A stretch of 11,977 nt of DNA from Coriobacteriia bacterium (GTDB lineage Bacteria > Actinomycetota > Coriobacteriia > WRKU01 > WQUG01): the NCBI GenBank assembly GCA_009779395.1, contig WREJ01000020.1:1-11977 (forward strand). The letters run 5' to 3'. Positions 1 through 7,993 of this stretch are shown one piece after another. Every line of letters starts with the position of its first letter. Position 1 is the stretch's first letter. A program made the position numbers and the translations under genes. Below the pieces are notes generated by a model that saw nothing but the letters and a program-made list of their open reading frames with translations, did no database searches and was not told where the DNA came from.

Positions 1-648
<648 letters not shown>

Positions 649-669
649 TCAAAGCTGAAAGGGCGGCAC

Positions 670-1917
670 ATGACACAGGAACTGACGGGCAATGCGGCGA
701 GTTTTCTCTTTACTTCAGAGAGCGTGACAGAGGGGCATCCAGACAAGATATGTGATCAGATTTCTGATGCGTTGCTTGACGAGCTGATTCGTGTCGAGAT
801 GCGCCTTGAAGCTGAGGGTAGGGGAGACCTGGGCGCACTGCGTAGTGCCTGCGAGACCTTTGTGACGACCGGTCTTGTGCTGGTTGGCGGCGAGATTCGC
901 ACAAACGGCTACGTTGATGTTGACAGTATTGTGCGTGGTGTTATCAGCGACATTGGTTATACCAGCAGCGACTTTGGTTTTGACGCTGCGACCTGCGGTG
1001 TTATCAATGCCATTCACAGCCAAAGTGCCGACATTGCCCAAGGTGTTGACCAGAGCTTCGAAGCACAGCGCGGGGACGCTGATCCGCTTGACCTTGTCGG
1101 AGCAGGGGACCAGGGCATGATGTTTGGCTATGCCTGCAACGAAACTACCCATCTGATGCCCATGCCCATTTATCTGGCGCATCGTCTGGCAGAACGACTG
1201 ACGGCAGTACGCAAATCAGGAGAGATCGCCTATCTGCGTCCTGATGGCAAAACACAGGTGTCGGTTCGCTACACGGACGGGAAGCCCGTGGCAGTTGAGA
1301 AAATACTGATATCATCCCAGCATGCAGAGGGTGTTGACATCGAGAGTCAGATGCGCCCTGATCTGATAGAGAAGGTCATTCGACCAGTATTCGAGCGCGA
1401 ATCGCTTGCGTTTGAGGATGCTGAAATCTATGTTAATCCTACGGGACGCTTTGTGATTGGCGGGCCGATGGGCGATTCTGGTTTGACGGGACGCAAAATT
1501 ATCGTTGACACCTATGCCGGCAGTGGTCGTCACGGTGGCGGTGCTTTCAGTGGCAAGGATTGCACAAAAGTTGACCGCTCGGGTGCCTATGCGGCGCGCT
1601 GGGTGGCAAAAAACGTAGTTGCCGCAGGACTTGCTGACCGTGCCGAAGTCCAGCTAGCCTACGCGATTGGTGTGGCAAAGCCCTTCAGTATTATGGTCGA
1701 CACCTTTGGCACAGAACACGTCTGTCGCGCAACTATCGAAAAGGCCATTCTAGAGGTCTTTGACCTGCGTCCTGGTGCTATTTTGCGCGACCTTGACCTG
1801 CTGCGTCCTATTTTTCGCAAAACAGCTGCCTACGGGCACTTTGGACGTGACGACGCCGACTTTAGCTGGGAGCAAACCAACCGCACCGGCGAACTACGCT
1901 CCGCTGCAGGAATATAA
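670..1917 (+). CDS. metK: S-adenosylmethionine synthetase
   Basis: The enzyme makes S-adenosylmethionine from ATP and methionine, releasing phosphate and diphosphate. It is cytoplasmic and normally tetrameric. Family signatures are all present: [13 protein letters not shown] at residues 14-26 (substrate and metal binding), GAGDQG at 144-149, the glycine-rich P-loop-like GGGAFSGKD at 289-297, and [13 protein letters not shown] near the C-terminus. Length is 415 residues, slightly longer than the usual 380-400. I chose the ATG at 670 because a GAAAGGG ribosome site lies 6-7 bp upstream and the conserved N-terminus starts soon after. A TTG 36 bp upstream in frame overlaps the putative -10 box and has no ribosome site. 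The product is also the methyl donor for the DNA methyltransferase further along the window, though the genes are not linked in an operon. Confidence 0.97.
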   Translation: MTQELTGNAASFLFTSESVTEGHPDKICDQISDALLDELIRVEMRLEAEGRGDLGALRSACETFVTTGLVLVGGEIRTNGYVDVDSIVRGVISDIGYTSSDFGFDAATCGVINAIHSQSADIAQGVDQSFEAQRGDADPLDLVGAGDQGMMFGYACNETTHLMPMPIYLAHRLAERLTAVRKSGEIAYLRPDGKTQVSVRYTDGKPVAVEKILISSQHAEGVDIESQMRPDLIEKVIRPVFERESLAFEDAEIYVNPTGRFVIGGPMGDSGLTGRKIIVDTYAGSGRHGGGAFSGKDCTKVDRSGAYAARWVAKNVVAAGLADRAEVQLAYAIGVAKPFSIMVDTFGTEHVCRATIEKAILEVFDLRPGAILRDLDLLRPIFRKTAAYGHFGRDDADFSWEQTNRTGELRSAAGI

Positions 1918-1920
1918 TTT

Positions 1921-2721
1921 ATGCTGCATTCAGCTAAAATAACCGTTGTGAGTTCTCCCGATGTTCAAGGTCAAGGAGAGTTGAAAGGTCGGGATGCTAA
2001 GCGTAGTGACCTACTCGTGCATCCAGATTTTTCAACTCGACACCGAGATTGGACATCCGGTGAGCTCACAGCGGTTATTTTTGACATGGACGGTGTCTTA
2101 TTCGACACCGAAGTCTTGGCGCGGCATCTGTGGCAGGAAATCTTTAGCGAATATGGCTACACTCTGCCCGACGAGACCTACAAAAAGGTCATTGGACGAA
2201 CCATGGAGGCTGCTCGTCATATTCTTGTGGAAGAGTACGGACCAGACCTGCCTATGGATGCGATGTTTGACGAACAGGATGTGCGCTACCGTGCTGCGCT
2301 AGCACAGCATGTTCCGCAAAAACCCTGCGTCAATGAAATTCTAGATTATTTGCAGCTCATCAATATGCCCTGTGCGCTGGGCTCGTCAACCCACTATGCT
2401 GACGTTATCACGCATTTGCAGGTCAATGGCCTGCGTGACTACTTTACCGCTGTTGTTGGTGGTGACTGCGTTGCCCAGGGCAAGCCGGCACCTGACATTT
2501 TTCTCGAATGTGCCAAGCAACTGGCGGTCGCGCCGGCGCACTGCCTGGTTATCGAGGACTCGAACAACGGTCTGCGTGCAGCAAACGCAGCTGGCATGCA
2601 GGCGATAATGGTTCCTGACCTGCTCGCGCCAAAAGACACAGACAGCGACTTGAATTTTACGGTCTGCGCCTCGCTGTGTGAGGTGATGGATCTGCTTGCC
2701 GCCCACGCTGCCCATGACTAG
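1921..2721 (+). CDS. HAD-superfamily hydrolase (beta-phosphoglucomutase/phosphatase-like)
   Basis: This is a haloacid dehalogenase superfamily phosphotransferase of the class with a helical cap after motif I. All four motifs are present: DMDGV with nucleophile D55 and acid/base D57, S155/S156 (GSST), K188 (GKPAPDIF), and E212-D213 (VIEDSNNG). The substrate cannot be named; the DGVLFDTE and EDSNNGLRAA segments resemble beta-phosphoglucomutase and small sugar-phosphate phosphatases. The start is uncertain. The ATG at 1921, 3 bp after the metK stop, has AGGA 9 bp upstream but gives about 48 residues before the domain, with no recognisable fold. A strong AAGGAG at 1973-1978 sits only 2 bp before an in-frame TTG at 1981, which is too close for normal use. 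The 3' end overlaps priA by 8 bp. The position suggests cotranscription with metK. Confidence 0.85.
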   Translation: MLHSAKITVVSSPDVQGQGELKGRDAKRSDLLVHPDFSTRHRDWTSGELTAVIFDMDGVLFDTEVLARHLWQEIFSEYGYTLPDETYKKVIGRTMEAARHILVEEYGPDLPMDAMFDEQDVRYRAALAQHVPQKPCVNEILDYLQLINMPCALGSSTHYADVITHLQVNGLRDYFTAVVGGDCVAQGKPAPDIFLECAKQLAVAPAHCLVIEDSNNGLRAANAAGMQAIMVPDLLAPKDTDSDLNFTVCASLCEVMDLLAAHAAHD

Positions 2722-4774
2722 CTGCACACAAAACTGCGCTCAGGTCGTCATAAGTCTTGCTACGCGCGCCCTTGATGCACCCTTTAGCTATAAAATTCCT
2801 GCCAAGATGCAGCTAGACATCGGGGACGCCGTCATTGTTTCTTTGGGCAAACAAACGGTCTTAGGCTTTGTCGTAGCTGTTGAAGAAGTTGCGGCAGAGG
2901 AAGAGCTAAAACCAGTACTCGCGCAGCTGCCAGGTCCCTACTTTACGCTACAGTCTTATGAGCTTGCTACCTGGATTGCGCGCTACTACGCAGCACCTCT
3001 CTCTGAAGCATTGAAGTTGTTTTTGCCAACAGGACTGACGGTGCGCCTGAAAAAGGCACTTGCCAGCTACACTGCCACCGGCGAAGCACAATTGCCCGCG
3101 CGCAGACCGCGTAAAATTACTGATGATACTACGCAGCTGGACGACGCCCATCTGCGTCCTGACAAACTTACCGCAGGTCAACGCGCTGCCCTTGCTGCGA
3201 TACGTGATGGCAGTGATACGCGACCTGTCGTACTTGACGGGGTTACGGGGTCGGGCAAAACTGAGGTCTATCTGCAGGCAATCGAAGCGGTGCGCGCAAC
3301 TAACAAGACAGCTATTTTGCTGGTTCCCGCGATCTCGCTGACACCACAGACGGTGGGGCGCATTCGCTCGCGCTTTGGTGACGATGTCGCCGTGCTGCAT
3401 TCGGGTCTTTCAGATGGCGAGCGCGCTGGCCAGTGGGAAAAAGCACGCACGGGTGCCTGCGGTGTTGTTGTCGGTGCCCGCAGCGCGCTGTTTGCACCGC
3501 TGCCAAATTTGGGATTGGTCATTATTGACGAAGAACACGATAGCTCGTACAAGCAGAGCAGTTCACCACGCTATCACGCCCGCGAAGTCGCAGAAAAGCT
3601 CTGTGAACTGACTGGCGCGCAGCTGGTGTTAGGTTCAGCGACCCCCAGCATGGAGACCCTGTATGCAGCACAAACGGGTGCTGCTGCACTGGTCAAACTC
3701 CCTCAGCGGGTCAACAAACAGCCGCTACCGCAGGTACATATTGTCGATTTGAAGCGTGAGTTCGCAGAGGGTCATCGTTCGATGTTCTCGCGACCTTTGC
3801 TGGACGCACTCACCCGCGTACAAAAACGTGGTGAAAAGGCGATTTTACTGCTGAATCGGCGGGGATTTGCGAATTTTGTGCTCTGTCGCCAGTGTGCCTA
3901 CGTGCCGGGTTGCGAGGCCTGTTCGACCGCGCTGACCTACCACGAGCCGCAGCATCACCTGCGCTGCCACCAGTGCAATTGCATCAAGCCGCTGCCCGAC
4001 CGCTGCCCGCAGTGTCAAAGCCCCTACCTGCGACAATTCGGTGGGGGAGTCCAAAAGGTCGCCGCCGAGTTTCGTGAGCATTTTGGCGACTGGCCGCTGA
4101 TTAGAATGGACACCGATACAACAAGGGGCAAGGGTGCTCACGCACGCCTTTTGGAGGAGTTTGTCCAGCACACAACAGCTGTTTTGCTGGGTACGCAAAT
4201 GGTGGCAAAAGGACATGATTTTCCCGATGTTACCCTTGTTGGGGTCATTAATGCCGACGTTACCCTCAATTTGCCTGATTTTCGTGCCACCGAGCGTGGT
4301 TATCAGCTGCTAGAGCAGGTCGCAGGACGCGCAGGACGGGCACATTTGCCTGGTGAGGTCATCATACAAAGCTACAACCCCGAAAACGCCGCCTGTCGCG
4401 CCGTACAGGCTCATAACAGCGACATTTTGCTACAAGAAGAGCACACACTGCGCAAGGCATTCGCGTATCCGCCCTATGCGAGCCTCTGCAACATCGTTAT
4501 CAGCGGCAGCGACCAGAAAAAAGCAGAGAAATTCGCAACACGCCTCCACGAGGCTTTGCGCAAGAACACAGGACTACAAAAGGTAGGCGCAACGCTACTG
4601 GGACCCGCACCTTGCGTTCTGTCAAAAAAAGCACGACAGTACCGCTATCACATACTGCTCAAGGCTCCTCAGGGGACAGAACTGGGTGTATTAGTACAAG
4701 AAACACTGAAAACACTGGCAAAACCGCCAGGAATCAAGCTAAGCGTAGACGTAAATCCGATAGATACTTACTAG
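2714..4774 (+). CDS. priA: Primosomal protein N' (replication restart helicase PriA)
   Basis: PriA is a superfamily 2 3'-to-5' DNA helicase that recognises abandoned replication forks and reloads the replicative helicase. An N-terminal fork-binding domain (residues 1 to about 105; LDAPFSYKIP) is followed by Walker A GVTGSGKT at 176-183 (K182), Walker B DEEH at 272-275, and the zinc-binding insert with four CxxC pairs (C391/C394, C400/C403, C418/C421, C431/C434). The late helicase motifs GTQMVAKGHDFP and QVAGRAGRA come next. Length is 686 residues, close to the family norm of about 730. The ATG overlaps the upstream stop (ATGACTAG), which suggests translational coupling; no good ribosome site precedes it. 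An in-frame TTG 18 bp earlier is less likely. The intact ATPase and zinc motifs indicate a working helicase. Confidence 0.96.
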   Translation: MTSCTQNCAQVVISLATRALDAPFSYKIPAKMQLDIGDAVIVSLGKQTVLGFVVAVEEVAAEEELKPVLAQLPGPYFTLQSYELATWIARYYAAPLSEALKLFLPTGLTVRLKKALASYTATGEAQLPARRPRKITDDTTQLDDAHLRPDKLTAGQRAALAAIRDGSDTRPVVLDGVTGSGKTEVYLQAIEAVRATNKTAILLVPAISLTPQTVGRIRSRFGDDVAVLHSGLSDGERAGQWEKARTGACGVVVGARSALFAPLPNLGLVIIDEEHDSSYKQSSSPRYHAREVAEKLCELTGAQLVLGSATPSMETLYAAQTGAAALVKLPQRVNKQPLPQVHIVDLKREFAEGHRSMFSRPLLDALTRVQKRGEKAILLLNRRGFANFVLCRQCAYVPGCEACSTALTYHEPQHHLRCHQCNCIKPLPDRCPQCQSPYLRQFGGGVQKVAAEFREHFGDWPLIRMDTDTTRGKGAHARLLEEFVQHTTAVLLGTQMVAKGHDFPDVTLVGVINADVTLNLPDFRATERGYQLLEQVAGRAGRAHLPGEVIIQSYNPENAACRAVQAHNSDILLQEEHTLRKAFAYPPYASLCNIVISGSDQKKAEKFATRLHEALRKNTGLQKVGATLLGPAPCVLSKKARQYRYHILLKAPQGTELGVLVQETLKTLAKPPGIKLSVDVNPIDTY

Positions 4775-4836
4775 GAGTAATGTCGAGGTGCCCGCGCAAT
4801 CGATATCCCTGCTGAAAAGATAGTCCTAGCAGCCAG

Positions 4837-4880
4837 TATATTATGGAAACAAATGCCAAGGGCATTTTTTCCATAATATA
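4837..4880. terminator. Long hairpin between convergent priA and sortase genes, likely a two-way terminator
   Basis: The left arm (4837-4857) and right arm (4861-4880) pair over 20 bp around a 3-nt loop (AAG), with one unpaired C in the left arm. The loop-proximal part pairs AAATGCC with GGCATTT. On the plus strand it runs straight into a tract of six T; on the minus strand the same core is followed by TTTGTTT. Either strand could therefore form an intrinsic terminator. It lies 62 bp after the priA stop and 20 bp after the sortase stop, as expected for a shared terminator. Confidence 0.85.
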
Positions 4881-4900
4881 TATTATCAGACATTAAGACA

Positions 4901-5617
4901 TTAAGGTGTGCCTGGTAGCTTTACATTCAACAGATTCGCTCGCACGACAAAGTGACTGTACCCTCCTGTGTAGTTGCAGGTCACTAAGCTTAGTACCTGA
5001 GTGTCGCTGTTATTTAAGCGGTCAAGCTGTGCGCCTGATCTAAAAGCAGTCGAAAAGGTGTAGCGGCGTGTTTCCTGCGCTGTGTAAATAAAAATGTAGC
5101 GATGACCGTTGGCAAAACTGCTGTCAGCATAGCGGTTGAGGCTGCCAAACATGCTGCGATTGCGCATGTGGTGACCGTAGACAATGGTGTCACTTGCACT
5201 AAAATCACGGGGACAGTCTTTGTCTAGAAAGATTGCTCCGGCGCGACTGGGCCTTTTGAAGGCATCGTGGTGCAGGTAAAACTCGTTGTTTGAGGTTTGG
5301 GTGATGGCATAGTCAACTATGGTGTTGGGAATGGAAATCCAGGCAACAATGTCTGCATTGTGTGCCCGCAGTGCGGCAAAATCAATGACCCGTAGCTGCG
5401 CGGCGCGCAATTGCTCTTCTGTCTGATACGAAGATGTGCCAATGAAGTTCTCGATCAGTCCTGGACTGCCTCCCCCGTCTCCGGCGATTTCGGCGATTTC
5501 ATGGTTCGCTGCCTCGTCCTCGAAGCCTTCACTGAGTATCGAATATATCTGCCATAGGGCAAAAGCCATGACGGCAACGGCGGCTATGAGTACCAATCTG
5601 CGAAACATTTTTGCCAT
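4901..5617 (-). CDS. Class B sortase, membrane-anchored cysteine transpeptidase
   Basis: Sortases cleave sorting signals in exported proteins and attach them to the cell wall or to pilins. This 238-residue protein has a basic N-terminus and one membrane anchor (about residues 7-27), then a linker and an extracellular sortase B-type domain. IDFAALRAHNADIVAWI at 78-94, the Y-G-H-H-M motif with probable catalytic H149, and the L-V-T-C motif with C214 are typical of class B. The odd point is the third catalytic residue: the usual Arg eight positions after Cys is His (H222, in YSHFVV), and the nearest Arg is R226. The ATG has AAAGGAA about 9 bp upstream. It is a single gene ending at the shared terminator, with no sortase substrate or pilin gene beside it, so its substrates must be encoded elsewhere. 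Confidence 0.9.
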   Translation of the reverse strand: MAKMFRRLVLIAAVAVMAFALWQIYSILSEGFEDEAANHEIAEIAGDGGGSPGLIENFIGTSSYQTEEQLRAAQLRVIDFAALRAHNADIVAWISIPNTIVDYAITQTSNNEFYLHHDAFKRPSRAGAIFLDKDCPRDFSASDTIVYGHHMRNRSMFGSLNRYADSSFANGHRYIFIYTAQETRRYTFSTAFRSGAQLDRLNNSDTQVLSLVTCNYTGGYSHFVVRANLLNVKLPGTP

Positions 5618-5654
5618 AAAATTGCGTTCCTTTGCTAATCACGCCGAATTTGAA

Positions 5655-5674
5655 GCGTTTTGGGGCGTTTTCAG
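5655..5674. repeat. Tandem 10-bp direct repeat between the sortase and purE promoters
   Basis: GCGTTTT occurs at 5655-5661 and again at 5665-5671, so two similar sites sit on the same face of the helix one turn apart. They cover the -35 zone of the proposed purE promoter and the early leader of the sortase transcript. This could be an operator for one or both genes. It does not match a Bacillus-type PurBox that I can recognise. Confidence 0.35.
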
Positions 5675-5686
5675 GTGCTGCTCTAT

Positions 5687-5694
5687 ATTATAAT
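5687..5694. promoter_or_regulatory. Overlapping divergent -10 elements for purE and the sortase
   Basis: The 8-bp palindrome ATTATAAT holds a perfect TATAAT on each strand (5689-5694 on plus, 5687-5692 on minus). On the plus strand, transcription would begin near 5701, about 19 nt before purE. On the minus strand it would begin near 5680, leaving a leader of about 63 nt before the sortase ATG. The -35 boxes are weak on both sides. If both are used, RNA polymerase could occupy only one direction at a time. Confidence 0.5.
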
Positions 5695-5708
5695 GTGAAG
5701 TGAGGCAT

Positions 5709-5716
5709 GAGGAGGG
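5709..5716 (+). promoter_or_regulatory. Strong ribosome binding site that decides the purE TTG start
   Basis: GAGGAGGG ends 3 bp before a TTG at 5720. The spacing from the AGGAGG core is 4 nt, short but workable. The next in-frame alternatives, a GTG at 5738 and an ATG at 5768, are too far from this site, so TTG is the best start. Confidence 0.6.
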
Positions 5717-5719
5717 AAA

Positions 5720-6232
5720 TTGGAAGCCATTTATTCTGTGTCAGACAGGCCCCTTGTGGGGGTCATCATGGGGAGCAAATCGGATTTACCGACCATGCGC
5801 GAGGCGACCACGGTACTGGACGCGCTGTACATCTCGTACGAGGCACAGGTTGTGTCTGCCCACCGTACCCCCGATTTGATGTTTGAGTACGCCAGCACAG
5901 CACGCCAACGGGGACTGCAGGTCATAATCGCAGGAGCAGGCGGAGCTGCCCATCTTCCGGGCATGGTTGCCGCTAAAACCACCCTGCCGGTCATTGGTGT
6001 TCCCGTACAGTCAAAAGCCCTCAGTGGCATGGATTCTTTGCTATCGATTGCTCAGATGCCAGGAGGAATTCCCGTTGCAACCGTTGCCATTGGTGCTGCA
6101 GGAGCAAAAAACGCCGGTCTTTTGGCAGCAGCAATTCTGTCGACATCGTATCCAGAAATTGCAGTTGCACTCGAAGAATACCGCAGCGACATGACCAGCA
6201 CTGTCCTAAAAAGCAGCGACCTCAATGAGTAA
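5720..6232 (+). CDS. purE: N5-carboxyaminoimidazole ribonucleotide mutase
   Basis: PurE class I moves the carboxyl group of N5-CAIR to carbon 4 to give CAIR, the sixth stage of de novo purine synthesis. The 170-residue length is typical. Conserved elements are [13 protein letters not shown] at 14-26 (substrate phosphate binding, S21-D22), SAHRTP at 46-51 with the catalytic H48, and [12 protein letters not shown] at 71-82 with H78. The adjacent purK confirms the two-enzyme class I route rather than the direct class II carboxylase. The start is TTG, chosen because of the strong ribosome site just upstream. The stop overlaps the purK ATG by 8 bp (ATGAGTAA), so the two proteins are probably made in coupled amounts. 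Confidence 0.96.
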   Translation: MEAIYSVSDRPLVGVIMGSKSDLPTMREATTVLDALYISYEAQVVSAHRTPDLMFEYASTARQRGLQVIIAGAGGAAHLPGMVAAKTTLPVIGVPVQSKALSGMDSLLSIAQMPGGIPVATVAIGAAGAKNAGLLAAAILSTSYPEIAVALEEYRSDMTSTVLKSSDLNE

Positions 6233-7355
6233 AACTATCCTGCCCCCTGCCCTGATTGGCATTATTGGCGGCGGCCAGCTGGGACGCATGATGGCACTTG
6301 CTGCCCGTCAGATGGGCTACAAGATTGCGGTTCTCGAGCCTGGTCTTGACTCTCCCCTGGCGCAAATTGCTGATATCGAGATTAATGCAGCCTATGACGA
6401 TGCTGCTGCCTTGGCGGATTTGCTTGCTATCTGCGATGTTGTGACCTACGAGTTTGAAAACATTCCCTACGCCGCTGTTCAGGCGGTAGAAGACCAGGGC
6501 TATCTGCCGCAGGGACACCGTCCCCTCATGATTGCGCAAAATCGCCTGCGCGAAAAGGACGCCATTAACAATTGCGGCTTTCTGACAGCCCCCTATGCTG
6601 ACGTTGCCAACGAAGACCTGCTGCATGCTGCCATCAGCGAGATCGGCTATCCTGCCGTTTTAAAAACAGTCAGCGGCGGCTATGACGGCAAGGGTCAGTG
6701 GAGTCTGACCTCAGATGAAGACCTTGAACAGGCACGTCAGCACGTCAAGGACCAGCACTGCATTCTTGAGGGATTTGTGCCCTTTGACAAAGAATGTTCT
6801 GTCATTGTGTGCCGCAGTACCACCGGTGATACGCGTGCTTTTCCTCTTATCGAGAACGTCCATGCCAATTCGATTTTGCAGCTGAGTACTCTTCCTGCCC
6901 AGGTCGATGAAGTGGTGGCAATTAAAGCACAGAACCTTGCTGAAAGCCTTATCGAGCAGCTGGATTTAGTTGGCACCCTTGCCATTGAAATGTTTGTCGT
7001 TGGCGATGAAATCTTGGTTAATGAACTTGCTCCGCGTCCTCATAATTCGGGTCATTTGACTATTGATGCCTGCGATGTTTCGCAGTTCGAGCAGCATATT
7101 CGCGCCATTTGTGGCCTGCCTCTGATCGAGCCACAGCTGCTGCGACCAGCAACTATGGTCAACTTACTGGGTCAGCAGATAGACTATGCCATTGACAAGT
7201 GGCAGACGCCAGAATTTGCCACAAGCGAGCTACATCTTTACGGCAAAGAAGAAAACAAGCGTGACCGCAAGGTTGGTCATCTGACCTTTTTGCATCAGGA
7301 TGCCGCGAGGCTTGCGGCGACTATTGAGGACTTTCTGGCTGACTTTCCAGCGTAA
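6225..7355 (+). CDS. purK: N5-carboxyaminoimidazole ribonucleotide synthase
   Basis: PurK is an ATP-grasp ligase that joins bicarbonate to AIR with ATP to make unstable N5-CAIR, which PurE then rearranges. Over 376 residues it shows the N-terminal [12 protein letters not shown] at 11-22, the ATP-grasp lysine and loop (K147, then GGYDGKGQ at 151-158), the adenine-contacting segment [10 protein letters not shown] at 181-190, and the C-terminal metal and substrate signature ending [12 protein letters not shown]. All are as expected for an active enzyme. The start overlaps purE by 8 bp. The last 35 bp are shared, on the opposite strand, with the tail of the unknown gene that follows, so no free terminator lies between them. 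Confidence 0.96.
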   Translation: MSKTILPPALIGIIGGGQLGRMMALAARQMGYKIAVLEPGLDSPLAQIADIEINAAYDDAAALADLLAICDVVTYEFENIPYAAVQAVEDQGYLPQGHRPLMIAQNRLREKDAINNCGFLTAPYADVANEDLLHAAISEIGYPAVLKTVSGGYDGKGQWSLTSDEDLEQARQHVKDQHCILEGFVPFDKECSVIVCRSTTGDTRAFPLIENVHANSILQLSTLPAQVDEVVAIKAQNLAESLIEQLDLVGTLAIEMFVVGDEILVNELAPRPHNSGHLTIDACDVSQFEQHIRAICGLPLIEPQLLRPATMVNLLGQQIDYAIDKWQTPEFATSELHLYGKEENKRDRKVGHLTFLHQDAARLAATIEDFLADFPA

Positions 7356-7800
7356 AAGAGTCAAAGCTACTCTCGACAGACAGACCATAACGCTGCGCGG
7401 GTCGGCGAAGGGTCTCGCGCGCCTTTTCTCGGTAGGCGCACACCTCAGCTAATGCCGCTTGGTCAAGTGCTACCGAATCATCAAAGGGATTCTGGTCGTA
7501 CTTGCGTGCCTCGCGTACTGTCGGCAGAACCGCTGCCTGTGACTGCTGGAGTGCAGCATTGACCGCTGCAGCAAACAGATAGAGAAAGTCACCCACATCT
7601 TTGCCAGCACGCACAACAGAGCGCGGCAGAGCCACTCGGTCAACAAAGGGCAGCAAGAGTGCTAGGCGCTGCGACAACTCTTCGAGCAAGGCATACTCCA
7701 GCGACCCCCTACCCCGCCAAGCACGCTCGACAGCAGCATCAACCTCGTTGAATGCTTCAACGAGTTGCGTTACTTGTAGGATGTAGAGCGGGTTTCTCAT
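7321..7800 (-). CDS. Protein of unknown function (159 residues), mostly helical
   Basis: I do not recognise this protein. It has 159 residues, no signal peptide and no membrane segment. It is rich in Ala, Leu, Glu and Arg and probably mostly alpha-helical. Notable stretches are NPLYILQVTQLVEAFNEVD near the start, DFLYLFAAAVNAALQQSQAAV at about 71-91, and a C-terminal Ser/Pro/Gln-rich tail. I chose the ATG at 7800. The frame stays open for 50 more codons upstream, but those would be translated from the inverted-repeat region and look unrelated to a gene. No ribosome site is seen; instead a TGG-TAGAAT extended -10 lies 7 bp before the ATG, which suggests a leaderless mRNA. It lies downstream of the methyltransferase on the same strand and overlaps the purK 3' end by 35 bp. 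Confidence 0.65.
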   Translation of the reverse strand: MRNPLYILQVTQLVEAFNEVDAAVERAWRGRGSLEYALLEELSQRLALLLPFVDRVALPRSVVRAGKDVGDFLYLFAAAVNAALQQSQAAVLPTVREARKYDQNPFDDSVALDQAALAEVCAYREKARETLRRPAQRYGLSVESSFDSFTLESQPESPQ

Positions 7801-7807
7801 GAGATAA

Positions 7808-7816
7808 ATTCTACCA
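7808..7816 (-). promoter_or_regulatory. Possible extended -10 giving a leaderless transcript of the unknown gene
   Basis: On the minus strand this reads TGG then TAGAAT, followed by seven bases and the ATG. Transcription would begin at or one base before the A of the start codon. No ribosome binding site is present, which fits leaderless translation, a common mode in Actinomycetota. A clear -35 box is not visible. Confidence 0.4.
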
Positions 7817-7853
7817 GAGGCAGGGCACACCAGGCGTCTAATCTCTGTGTCGT

Positions 7854-7979
7854 TTGAAAAATCAAAAACGCACGAGTAGCTTAGTACACTTAGCGTTGGC
7901 TTTGCCTTCACTGCACTTCGCTCGGAACCTGATGCAAGCATCAGGTTCACTCGCTCCGTTAGCGTTTTTGATTTTTCAA
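7854..7979. repeat. Perfect 18-bp inverted repeat enclosing 90 bp; possible terminator or foldback element
   Basis: TTGAAAAATCAAAAACGC at 7854-7871 is matched without mismatch by its reverse complement at 7962-7979. The enclosed 90 bp hold repeat copy A with its own 24-nt hairpin, so the whole can fold as nested stems. The right-hand arm of either strand is T-rich (two runs of five T after GCG), so the structure may end transcription arriving from the methyltransferase. The shape also recalls a small foldback (MITE-like) element. No target-site duplication is seen at its ends: the flanking bases CGT and GCC differ. Confidence 0.7.
7904..7966. repeat. Repeat copy A (63 bp) with a perfect 24-nt palindrome
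   Basis: It aligns without gaps to copy B, 90 bp to the right, with 52 of 63 bases identical by hand count. The core at 7925-7948 is GAACCTGATGC, AA, GCATCAGGTTC, a perfect 11-bp stem. It looks like a REP-type intergenic repeat. Copies elsewhere in the genome cannot be checked here. Confidence 0.75.
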
Positions 7980-7993
7980 GCCTCCTTGCCTAC

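Noticed and set aside
715..1182. A 155-codon open frame antisense to metK
   Set aside because: It lies wholly inside metK, which is certain, and shows no domain or ribosome site.
2696..2713. An upstream TTG start for priA
   Set aside because: It lacks a ribosome site and adds six non-conserved residues. The ATG overlapping the previous stop is more plausible.
4901..4918. The sortase ends in LPGTP, which resembles a sorting signal
   Set aside because: A sorting signal needs LPxTG-like order followed by a hydrophobic segment and a basic tail. The protein simply ends here, so this is coincidence.
7302..7318. A short hairpin (GCCGC/GCGGC) just past the stop of the unknown gene, considered as its terminator
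   Set aside because: The stem is only 5 bp, no T run follows on either strand, and it lies inside purK coding sequence.
7801..7950. A 50-codon upstream extension of the unknown minus-strand gene
   Set aside because: It would be translated from the inverted-repeat and copy A region and contains no ribosome site or conserved-looking sequence. The ATG at 7800 with the -10 box just upstream fits better.
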